Assembly (NCBI GenBank): GCA_024543015.1
Contig: JAMXCY010000076.1
Span: forward strand, 1-5,793
Direction of reading: 5' to 3'
DNA: 5,793 nt
From: Candidatus Omnitrophota bacterium
GTDB taxonomy: Bacteria; Omnitrophota; Gorgyraeia; JAFGHF01
In this document: positions 1 through 5,435 of the stretch, one piece after another
Numbering within the stretch: position 1 is the stretch's first letter
How the letters are laid out: every line of letters starts with the position of its first letter
Program-made: the position numbers and the translations under genes
Notes under the pieces: generated by a model
Databases searched by the model: none
The model's input: the letters and a program-made list of their open reading frames with translations, nothing else
What the model was told of the DNA's origin: nothing

Positions 1-591
1 CTTAATTGGATATCCTTTTAGGTGGACTCGGTAGGTAGTTTCTATTTGGAAGACATAACCTTCGGAGATAATCGAATCCAGGTTTAAATTCTTTAACAGT
101 TGGCGGGAATAGCATTTGAATCCTCCGGTTAAGTCGCGGTAGGGCAGCCCAAGAATTATCCTGGCGTAAAAGTTAGCAGCAGCACTTAAGAGGCGGCGCC
201 AGATTCCCCAGTTGGTTATTCCTGCGCCTTTAACGTATCGTGAACCAAGAATGAGATTATATTCGGAGGTGTGCTTCAAGAAATCAGGAAGATACTCCGG
301 GCTGTGTGAGAAATCTCCATCCATCTCAAAGACAAAATCATAATTGTTATTGAGTGCGTATTTGAAGCCACAGACATAAGCGCTACCCAATCCGGATTTT
401 ACCGGTCTTTTAATTAACTTGATCCGCGGATCTTTATGGGCCAATTTTTCAGCCAGCTCTCCTGTGCCATCGGGAGAATTATCGTCAATAACCAGGATAT
501 CTGTTTGCGCTAGCTTAGAGAAGATCTCTTCAGTTAACTTTTGCAGATTCTCTATTTCGTTATAGGTAGGAATAATGATTAGTGTTCGCAT
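1..591 (-). CDS. GT2 polyprenyl/dolichyl-phosphate mannose synthase (DPM1-like), C-terminus off the window
   Basis: The open frame from the ATG at 591 to the window edge encodes 197 residues without a stop, so the gene is partial at its 3' end. Family members transfer a hexose, usually mannose from GDP-mannose, to polyprenyl phosphate at the cytoplasmic face of the membrane. Visible GT-A/GT2 motifs in order: the N-terminal strand RTLIIIPTYNE (residues 2-12); VIDDNSPDGTGE with the nucleotide-binding Asp pair (about 34-45); KSGLGSAY (about 65-72); the metal-binding EMDGDFSH (89-96); GSRYVKGAG (116-124); DLTGGFKCY (153-161); and GYVFQIE (178-184). These match DPM1-type synthases closely. Most bacterial DPM1 proteins are about 230-250 residues, so only the end is missing; whether a C-terminal membrane domain follows cannot be seen. 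The start overlaps the end of the upstream GT87 gene by 13 bases, with only a weak ribosome site, which suggests translational coupling. The sugar (mannose rather than glucose) is inferred from motif similarity. Confidence 0.93.
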   Translation of the reverse strand, partial: MRTLIIIPTYNEIENLQKLTEEIFSKLAQTDILVIDDNSPDGTGELAEKLAHKDPRIKLIKRPVKSGLGSAYVCGFKYALNNNYDFVFEMDGDFSHSPEYLPDFLKHTSEYNLILGSRYVKGAGITNWGIWRRLLSAAANFYARIILGLPYRDLTGGFKCYSRQLLKNLNLDSIISEGYVFQIETTYRVHLKGYPIK

Positions 592-1790
592 CTTTTAAAG
601 CTGACTCTTAATAGAGCCGCATATAATATAACAGTGCCAAAGGTTATGCTTGAGTACAGCTGAACAGTCCTGGCAAATGGCTTGGTCAGTTCCGGGTTAA
701 GCACGGTGTTTAAGAAAAAGGAAATTATCAACAGGACCCTGGTAACTTTATCCTGCGGATTTAGATAGATTAGATAATACAGTAAAACCAGATGTGGAAT
801 GACTAGTTGCACAAAGGTGTGTTTCCAGGCCAGGGGGGAGAACAAGATCATGCAGATAAGCACCAGAGAAAATTCCCCCAGCTGGGAAAATCCTGAAGGA
901 TTTTGCTTGCGAGCTCTTGTAAAGACAAAGACCAAACAGAATAAAACACCGGCTAAGATGGCAAAAATAGTAAATACTAGACCTGGGTTTAAGCTGAATA
1001 TGTTAACTTCAGAGTCTGGGGTGAAGAACCTCAACAGGCAACTCAATAAAGACTGGTTTTTATACCAGAGGATATATTGGGGAGGGTTTTTTTGGTGCAC
1101 CAGGAGCCAGCTTCTTAAGTATTCAAGGTTTAAAGAGTTACCCAGATAAAGCGCGGGGGAAAAGAGATAGAATAGAATAAAAACCCCACAAGCCCCTGCC
1201 GCCTTAAAGCGCCTTTTCCATAAAAGATAGGGTATGAATATTAATGGAGTAAGCTTGACCATAGCGGCGCTGGCTAAAGATAGACCCGCTAAAACATCCC
1301 GTTTTAAAAAAAGCGCCAACATAAACAGAGATAATAAAAACAAAACCAGGCAGTCGCTTTGCACCCGTTGGATCACGCTTAAAAGAAAACGCAGGCTGAT
1401 CAGTATGGCCAGAAAATAAAATGTTTTGGATAAAATCTTATGCTTGGCGTTGGCTGTTAATATTTTTTGCGTAAAAAAGATAGCACCCATAAAAAAGACA
1501 AAGGTGAAAAAATACCAGATGGGTACGGAGATATGTTTATGCAGTTTACTTAAAGGGATTAAAAGAATTGCAAAGGCGGGAGAATATTTATAATAATCTA
1601 TGCCGGTTTCTAAATAAGGCCTCTCGTAGATATTTTTTTTCTGGCTGATATCTTCGGCGGCCCGCATAAAAACCGTAAAATCTGTATCGACCGTTCCCCA
1701 GGGCTGATAAATACGCTTAAAATAATAACCGGAAAAAAGCAGATAAAAGACGAAAAAAACAGCAGTTACTTTAAGAAAATTCTTACTGAT
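579..1790 (-). CDS. GT87-family polyprenyl-phosphate-mannose-dependent mannosyltransferase (DUF2029), probable ATC start
   Basis: This is a hydrophobic GT-C glycosyltransferase of 403 residues if started at the ATC at 1790. Family members take mannose from polyprenyl-phosphate-mannose on the extracytoplasmic side. Motifs seen (numbered from 1790): TM1 about 7-24; the first outer loop WGTVDTDFTVF (31-41), where an Asp is the usual catalytic residue of GT-C enzymes; the YYKYSPAFAILLIPL segment (about 66-80); AAMVKLTPL (about 175-182); KNQSLLS (244-250); and SPLAWKHTF (318-326). These are typical of GT87. The first ATG, at 1667, would remove TM1 and the catalytic loop and has no ribosome site. 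The frame stays open upstream until a stop inside the preceding gene, and it contains no ATG, GTG or TTG there. ATC at 1790 lies 7 bases after AAAGAG and 4 bases after the upstream stop codon. Its product probably uses the lipid-linked sugar made by the following GT2 gene. Family is confident; acceptor unknown; start codon uncertain. Confidence 0.87.
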   Translation of the reverse strand: MSKNFLKVTAVFFVFYLLFSGYYFKRIYQPWGTVDTDFTVFMRAAEDISQKKNIYERPYLETGIDYYKYSPAFAILLIPLSKLHKHISVPIWYFFTFVFFMGAIFFTQKILTANAKHKILSKTFYFLAILISLRFLLSVIQRVQSDCLVLFLLSLFMLALFLKRDVLAGLSLASAAMVKLTPLIFIPYLLWKRRFKAAGACGVFILFYLFSPALYLGNSLNLEYLRSWLLVHQKNPPQYILWYKNQSLLSCLLRFFTPDSEVNIFSLNPGLVFTIFAILAGVLFCLVFVFTRARKQNPSGFSQLGEFSLVLICMILFSPLAWKHTFVQLVIPHLVLLYYLIYLNPQDKVTRVLLIISFFLNTVLNPELTKPFARTVQLYSSITFGTVILYAALLRVSFKRCEH

Positions 1791-1807
1791 TTTTTTACTC
1801 TTTCTTC
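1788..1807 (-). promoter_or_regulatory. Ribosome binding site and non-canonical ATC start of the GT87 gene
   Basis: On the minus strand, the purine-rich GAAGAAAGAG (1807-1798) ends the upstream AsmA-like gene and is followed by its TAA (1797-1795), then AAAA and ATC (1790-1788). The 7-base spacing from AAAGAG to ATC is what an initiation site should have, and the stop-to-start distance of 4 bases fits coupled re-initiation. No ATG, GTG or TTG occurs in any frame between about 1860 and the ATG at 1667, so a simple indel error would not rescue a standard start. A substitution error (ATG read as ATC) would. Confidence 0.5.
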
Positions 1808-3345
1808 TTTAGCTTAAAAAGTTGTTTCAGTCCTTCTTCTATACCTCTGGGAATAAGTTTTTCGATAGATATGGGCTTAAAGGTGTAACGCGGGTTTTTA
1901 ATATTCCCTTTTAACTTAATCTCTCCCAGGAAACTTCCCGTTGTCGTGTCGGTGAAAACTCCCAGGATATTTCCTATATTCGGCACAGCTAAGAAATTTT
2001 GGGAGAAAGTCGGGTGAACATCAAAAGCTAAATCTCCGGCGAAGTCTATATATCCTTTAAAATATATAGTTACGTTGTCGCTGGTTATTTTGAAGTCGTT
2101 GGTGCGCACCTGTTGTTTTGCAATAGAGAAATTTCCGCTAGCCTCCTTAAATTCAATCTTGCGCATCTGCGGCAGGCGCAGCGCATCGGATATTCCCTCA
2201 AAAAGGGGAAGCTGTAATATGTTGGATCCGCTGCTACTTAACCACATTTTTCCCTCAACTGATTTTGGGTCTTTAAGAGAGCCTGCAAACCGGCCCAGGC
2301 TAAACAGGCGTCCGTGAACAGGGCTATCCTTGCCCGTTGCCTCTTTGATTGCTTTGTGCATATCCAGGTTAAAGACGTTGATATTAAGATGAGCCGGGAG
2401 GTCTTTACTGTCCAAGCTTAAAGCCCCTTGCAGATTCATTTCTCCTTCGCACAATCGGGCATAAAACTTGGAGAGGGAAAGCTTTTTATTCTTTAATTCT
2501 GAGATAATTAATAAGTCTTCCAGGGTAATTCCCTTAATCTTGATTCCTGAGGAGTTCATCTTCAGGCCTATTTGCGGATTGCCGGGTTTACTTGAGATAA
2601 AGACTTTACCCGAGAGGTAGCCTTCTAGATCAACTTCTTTGGGCAGTTTAAGGTATTTAGGGTTGATCCCTTTTAGACCGGCTAGATTAACTTCTAAGTT
2701 TCCGTAAATATTAAGAAGGGGCTGGTTTAAATTTTGCACATCGCCGGTAAAATTAAATCCGGATTCTAAAATCGTGCCGGCAAATTTTTCAATATGTAAA
2801 TCTTTATCTTCTATGTAGAGATTACTAAGGATATTTAGGTCGGTAGAATTTAAGCGCAACTCCATGTCAATCTTTTCTTGATTATTAAGGGAGATGTTCA
2901 GTTTTCCGAGAATTGCCTGGCTCCTAGTGAAAAAATCATTCCTTATTTTAAAATCCAGGTCTAATTTCTGCTCTTTTATCTGATAAAGTCCCCGGAAGGT
3001 AAACGGTTTTTCTTTTCTGGAGGGATATAGATCAAGGCGAAACTCTAAATTGTGCCGGAGAATTAAAGGCAAGAGGCTAACATTGAGATAGAGCTTCTCT
3101 ACTCTCAAGATTGTTTTTTTGTCTTTAGAGAGAAAAGTAATATTTTCTAGTTTTACCCCCCGAAAAGGAATATATTGAATAGATTCAGCCTGAACCTGCC
3201 CTTTAGTTTTCTGCTTAAGCAATGCCGGTCCTTCAGAACGCACTTTCTGCGGTAAATAGACCAGGTTTAAATAGACAAGGCTTAGGATAATAATCAGGAG
3301 CAAAACCCCGGCTATTCTAAAAAATATCTTTATAACTTTTTTCAT
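1795..3345 (-). CDS. AsmA-like envelope protein with N-terminal membrane anchor
   Basis: A 516-residue protein with a single N-terminal transmembrane helix (about 7-30, after a Lys-rich start) and a long extracytoplasmic region of alternating polar/hydrophobic beta-strand pattern. That is the signature of the AsmA/TamB/YhdP-like group, whose members form beta-groove proteins in the periplasm linked to lipid transport or outer-membrane homeostasis. The first about 100 residues (after the helix, the VQAESIQYIPFRGVKLENI stretch, 51-69) resemble the start of AsmA repeats. Residues about 340-500, with SVEGKMWLSSSGSNILQLPL (362-381), a FKGYIDFAGDLAFDV strand pair (429-443) and a final GEIKLKGNIKNPRYTFKP (474-491), look like the AsmA C-terminal domain. 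It has one cysteine (299). It is much shorter than TamB or YhdP. The ATG at 3345 has AGGGAGA about 11 bases upstream. First gene of the minus-strand unit, followed after 4 bases by the GT87 gene. Fold assignment is good; molecular role is inferred. Confidence 0.82.
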   Translation of the reverse strand: MKKVIKIFFRIAGVLLLIIILSLVYLNLVYLPQKVRSEGPALLKQKTKGQVQAESIQYIPFRGVKLENITFLSKDKKTILRVEKLYLNVSLLPLILRHNLEFRLDLYPSRKEKPFTFRGLYQIKEQKLDLDFKIRNDFFTRSQAILGKLNISLNNQEKIDMELRLNSTDLNILSNLYIEDKDLHIEKFAGTILESGFNFTGDVQNLNQPLLNIYGNLEVNLAGLKGINPKYLKLPKEVDLEGYLSGKVFISSKPGNPQIGLKMNSSGIKIKGITLEDLLIISELKNKKLSLSKFYARLCEGEMNLQGALSLDSKDLPAHLNINVFNLDMHKAIKEATGKDSPVHGRLFSLGRFAGSLKDPKSVEGKMWLSSSGSNILQLPLFEGISDALRLPQMRKIEFKEASGNFSIAKQQVRTNDFKITSDNVTIYFKGYIDFAGDLAFDVHPTFSQNFLAVPNIGNILGVFTDTTTGSFLGEIKLKGNIKNPRYTFKPISIEKLIPRGIEEGLKQLFKLKKKE

Positions 3346-3367
3346 AAAGTTCTGTTTCTCCCTAAAA

Positions 3368-3390
3368 CCTTGACATCAAAGATGTCAAGG
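3368..3390. repeat. Perfect 10-bp inverted repeat with 3-base loop (hairpin 1)
   Basis: CCTTGACATC (3368-3377), loop AAA, GATGTCAAGG (3381-3390). In the leader RNA of the AsmA-like gene this forms an uninterrupted 10-bp stem with a UUU loop, followed directly by UUUU (positions 3367-3364) and then the ribosome site AGGGAG. It sits 22 bases upstream of the start codon. The short U run makes it at best a weak terminator or attenuator. It could alternatively be an operator palindrome. Confidence 0.8.
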
Positions 3391-3403
3391 ATAAATTCTG
3401 ACA

Positions 3404-3435
3404 GTGACTTACGTTCACTTTGTTCCGTAAGTCAC
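3404..3435. repeat. Perfect 10-bp inverted repeat with 12-base loop (hairpin 2), paralogue of hairpin 4
   Basis: GTGACTTACG (3404-3413) pairs perfectly with CGTAAGTCAC (3426-3435) around a 12-base loop. The inner core ACTTAC...CACTTTGT...TCCGTAAGT is shared, with a few changes, by the hairpin at 3541-3585. It lies at the extreme 5' end of the predicted minus-strand transcript. Confidence 0.85.
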
Positions 3436-3445
3436 ATCCTCATTT

Positions 3446-3474
3446 ATTATAATATGATTTTAGAAATTTTGCAA
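3446..3474 (-). promoter_or_regulatory. Sigma70-type promoter for the AsmA-GT87-GT2 unit
   Basis: Read on the minus strand: -35 TTGCAA (3474-3469), 17-base spacer, consensus -10 TATAAT (3451-3446). The predicted start of transcription is near 3439, giving a leader of about 95 bases that carries hairpins 2 and 1. The -35 hexamer is the same six base pairs used by the plus-strand promoter. Confidence 0.65.
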
Positions 3475-3497
3475 TCTTCTTTTACTTGTGATACAAT
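3469..3497 (+). promoter_or_regulatory. Sigma70-type promoter with extended -10 for the DUF3096-like/hydrolase unit
   Basis: Plus strand: -35 TTGCAA (3469-3474), 17-base spacer, -10 TACAAT (3492-3497) preceded by TGA (3489-3491), an extended -10 element. Predicted transcription start near 3504, giving a leader of about 100 bases with hairpins 3 and 4 before the ribosome site. It shares its -35 with the divergent promoter. Confidence 0.6.
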
Positions 3498-3539
3498 AAT
3501 TAAGGTCCTTCGCCCCCTGCGGGGGCTCAGGATTTAATT
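3498..3539. repeat. GC-rich nested palindrome (hairpin 3)
   Basis: The inner stem GCCCCC (3512-3517)/GGGGGC (3521-3526) closes a TGC loop. A 2x2 internal loop follows, then TCCT (3506-3509)/AGGA (3529-3532). After a small bulge an outer AATTAA (3498-3503)/TTAATT (3534-3539) stem could form. The GC-rich core stands out sharply from the AT-rich surroundings. In the plus-strand leader only the inner two stems would be fully transcribed. It resembles short dispersed palindromic repeats; copies elsewhere in the genome cannot be seen here. Confidence 0.75.
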
Positions 3540-3540
3540 C

Positions 3541-3585
3541 GCGCATATAACTTACCTCGCACTTCGTGCTCCGTAAGTTATGCGC
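3541..3585. repeat. Nested inverted repeat (hairpin 4), paralogue of hairpin 2
   Basis: The left arm GCGCATATAACTTAC (3541-3555) pairs with GTAAGTTATGCGC (3573-3585), leaving a 2-base TA bulge (3546-3547). A second stem GCAC (3559-3562)/GTGC (3566-3569) with loop TTC lies inside. It shares the core ACTTAC...CACTTCGT...TCCGTAAGT with hairpin 2. The pair A3549-T3579 here corresponds to G3406-C3433 there, a compensatory change. It ends 7 bases before the AGGAGG ribosome site of the next gene. Confidence 0.85.
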
Positions 3586-3592
3586 TCATTAA

Positions 3593-3606
3593 AGGAGGAA
3601 AAAATG
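3593..3606 (+). promoter_or_regulatory. Strong ribosome binding site fixing the start of the small membrane protein
   Basis: A full AGGAGG (3593-3598) stands 5 bases before the ATG at 3604. This selects 3604 over the in-frame ATG at 3580, which lies inside the arm of hairpin 4 and has no ribosome site. Confidence 0.85.
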
Positions 3607-3789
3607 ATAGTTGGCATAATGCTTATTTTTGCCGGGATCCTGATTGCGTTATATCCGCTGCTGCTATCAATAATAGTAGCCTCACTGCTTATTTTTATCG
3701 GGTTGACGCTTTCTTTGATAAGCTATCGCTTTAAAAAGATGCATCGGCATTTTGACGATCCTTTTACAAACTTCTTTATCCGTTTCTAA
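3604..3789 (+). CDS. Small two-helix membrane protein, DUF3096-like
   Basis: A 61-residue protein starting MIVGIMLIFAG. It is almost entirely two hydrophobic helices (about 2-18 and 21-41, with a YPLLLS turn between them) followed by a basic stretch YRFKKMHRH and an aromatic tail DPFTNFFIRF. The pattern of a G-I-L-I helix, a proline turn and a second IVAxxLIFIGL helix resembles the small DUF3096 family, which has no known function. The start is set by AGGAGG 5 bases upstream. The alpha/beta hydrolase begins 23 bases after its stop, so the two are probably co-transcribed from the promoter at 3469-3497. The family call is by eye and moderately sure; the coding call is strong. Confidence 0.82.
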   Translation: MIVGIMLIFAGILIALYPLLLSIIVASLLIFIGLTLSLISYRFKKMHRHFDDPFTNFFIRF

Positions 3790-3812
3790 GCATAACAGGA
3801 ACAAACAAAGCC

Positions 3813-4619
3813 ATGCTTAAGGTAATAGTTTACATAATAGTACTCGTGCTGGTAATCTTTGGCTATGTTAGATTCATGGAGAATCGGATAATCTTTTATC
3901 CGATGAAAGGCCTTGAATTTACCCCTAAACTTATAGCCCTGCCTTTCGAAAATATTTATATAAACACACGAGACAATGTTAGAATACACGGCTGGTTTAT
4001 TCCGGCTGAGAACCAGCGTGGCACCTTTTTATTCTTCCATGGAAATGCCGGAAATATCGGCCATAGGTTGGAGAAGATATTAGTATTGCATAAGATGCAG
4101 CTGAATATATTTATTATTGATTACCGTGGTTATGGCCTCAGCCAGGGCCGGCCTTCGGAGAAAGGAATGTATCTTGACGCTAAAGCGGCTTATGATTATT
4201 TAGTTAATAAGCGCGGGCTTGGAGCTGAGAAGATTATGCTCTACGGGGAGTCTTTAGGAACTGCCGCAGCTGTGGATTTAGCCTCAAAAGAGCAGGTGGG
4301 CGGCTTAATAATTGAAAGCGGTTTTAGCCGGGGAAAAGACATGGCCAAGAAAATTTATCCTTATCTTCCGGAATTTTTCTTTACCAATAACTTTGATTCC
4401 ATTTCTAAAATTAAGAAAGTTAAAGCGCCTAAGTTAATTATCCACAGCAAAAACGATGAGATTGTACCTTTTCGTTTAGCCAGGAAACTCTACGAGGCTG
4501 CTGGCGCGCCTAAGGAATTTACCGAGCTAATCGGAGCCCACAACACTGTATTCCTGGATTCCCGGGAAAAATATCTTACTTCTATTGCCTCATTTATCTC
4601 AGCCTGCGGATTTGACTGA
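3813..4619 (+). CDS. Membrane-anchored alpha/beta hydrolase (ABHD13/BEM46-like serine hydrolase)
   Basis: A 268-residue protein with an N-terminal hydrophobic helix (about 3-18) followed by an alpha/beta-hydrolase fold. Visible elements in order: FYPMKGLEFTP (28-38), typical of this subfamily just after the anchor; the oxyanion-loop motif HGNAGN (76-81); DYRGYGLSQG (103-112); the nucleophile elbow GESLG with Ser147 (145-149); the acid Asp215 in HSKNDEIVPF (211-220); and the base His243 in GAHNTVF (241-247). The catalytic triad is therefore complete. BEM46/ABHD13-like proteins are hydrolases with ill-defined natural substrates, possibly lipids or acyl esters; none can be named from the sequence. 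AGGA lies 12 bases before the ATG, a rather long spacing. It follows the small membrane protein by 23 bases. The last 26 bases overlap the 3' end of the convergent ispH gene, and no terminator is visible there. Confidence 0.9.
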   Translation: MLKVIVYIIVLVLVIFGYVRFMENRIIFYPMKGLEFTPKLIALPFENIYINTRDNVRIHGWFIPAENQRGTFLFFHGNAGNIGHRLEKILVLHKMQLNIFIIDYRGYGLSQGRPSEKGMYLDAKAAYDYLVNKRGLGAEKIMLYGESLGTAAAVDLASKEQVGGLIIESGFSRGKDMAKKIYPYLPEFFFTNNFDSISKIKKVKAPKLIIHSKNDEIVPFRLARKLYEAAGAPKEFTELIGAHNTVFLDSREKYLTSIASFISACGFD

Positions 4620-5433
4620 TTACCGCTTTCATCGTAGAATCCGGAGTGGAAGCCCCTGCGGCAACCCCCACAGTTTTAATACCTTTAAACCACCGCGGTT
4701 TTAATTCCTGCCCTGATTGTACCCAAAAGCTTTTCTTGTTTAACGATCTGGAAATTTGATACAATCTCTTAGTATTGGCGCTTGTCTTTGAACCGATAAT
4801 AATCATCAGCTCATTTTGCAGGGGCATTTTCTTGATCTCCTGCTGTTTTGTCCTGGTGGGCTTACAGATAGTATTAAAAAATTTTATCATTTTAATATGC
4901 CGCTTTAAAATTTTTACTATCTTTAATACCTCATCGTTATTTTGCGTGGACTGGGCTAACACGACAGCCTTTTTTATTTTCTGCAGAGATTGTTTCGGAA
5001 TGCCTCTGGCCCCATCAATGATTAATGCCTTTCTTTTTAATTGACCGATGATTCCCTGCACCTCATCGTGTTTTTTATCACCGATGACGATTATCTTAAA
5101 ACCCTTACTTTCCATATCCTGGGCAATCTTATGGATTTCTTTGACCATCGGACAGGTGGCATCAACAACTTTAAAGCCAAGTCTGTGTGCCTTGGCCAGA
5201 ATTTTTATTCCTGTGCCATGAGCCCGGATGAGCAGGACCCTCTTTTTTCCTTTTCTTAATTTTTTAATCTTTTTTATTCCGGTTTTTGCTATTTCTTTTA
5301 TTACATCCTCATTGTGCACAATATTGCCCAGCATATAAACATTATCTTGAGACTTAGCGGTTCGCCGGGAGATATTAATGGCTCTTTTTACCCCGAAACA
5401 AAAACCGGAAGATTTAGCTAAATGGATTTTCAT
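4594..5433 (-). CDS. ispH: 4-hydroxy-3-methylbut-2-enyl diphosphate reductase (IspH/LytB)
   Basis: A 279-residue cytoplasmic iron-sulfur enzyme, the last step of the MEP pathway, which reduces HMBPP to IPP and DMAPP. The three cluster-ligand cysteines are present: Cys12 in GFCFGVKRA, Cys94 in DATCPMV and Cys190 in NTICKPT. Substrate-site residues are also visible: His40 (NIVHN), His72 (RAHGTG), His122 and the catalytic Glu124 (KHDEV), Thr163 (QSTQ), SAN (218-220) and Ser262 in GASTPD. Two departures from the common sequence are the KHDEV segment, usually GHPEV, and the SAN triplet, often SSN. Length is near the short end for the family. The ATG at 5433 is 2 bases after the stop of the upstream prenyl synthase gene and has no clear ribosome site, so coupled translation is likely. 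The 3' end overlaps the hydrolase gene by 26 bases. Confidence 0.97.
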   Translation of the reverse strand: MKIHLAKSSGFCFGVKRAINISRRTAKSQDNVYMLGNIVHNEDVIKEIAKTGIKKIKKLRKGKKRVLLIRAHGTGIKILAKAHRLGFKVVDATCPMVKEIHKIAQDMESKGFKIIVIGDKKHDEVQGIIGQLKRKALIIDGARGIPKQSLQKIKKAVVLAQSTQNNDEVLKIVKILKRHIKMIKFFNTICKPTRTKQQEIKKMPLQNELMIIIGSKTSANTKRLYQISRSLNKKSFWVQSGQELKPRWFKGIKTVGVAAGASTPDSTMKAVISQIRRLR

Positions 5434-5435
5434 GG

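Noticed and set aside
799..1419. Plus-strand open frames opposite the GT87 gene
   Set aside because: They are antisense to a clear membrane enzyme, have Lys-rich low-complexity products and no recognisable domain.
1667..1669. ATG at 1667 as the start of the GT87 gene
   Set aside because: It has no ribosome site and would delete the first membrane helix and the conserved DTDF loop, which are encoded in frame just upstream.
2075..2317. Plus-strand open frame opposite the AsmA-like gene
   Set aside because: It is the complement of a well-supported coding region, with no domain and no ribosome site.
3368..3585. CRISPR array or riboswitch in the intergenic region
   Set aside because: There are no regularly spaced direct repeats, and the hairpins do not match a riboswitch class I can recognise. 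They are simple palindromes.
3580..3603. ATG at 3580 as the start of the small membrane protein
   Set aside because: It lies inside the arm of hairpin 4 and has no ribosome site, and the extra eight residues are the translation of the hairpin end and AGGAGG region.
3786..3989. Minus-strand open frame over the start of the hydrolase
   Set aside because: It mirrors the hydrolase N-terminal coding region and shows no independent coding signal.
4580..4690. Bidirectional terminator at the hydrolase/ispH junction
   Set aside because: No stable inverted repeat followed by a T-run was found on either strand.
4775..5259. Plus-strand open frames opposite ispH
   Set aside because: They are shadows of the ispH coding sequence, whose catalytic residues are all intact on the minus strand.
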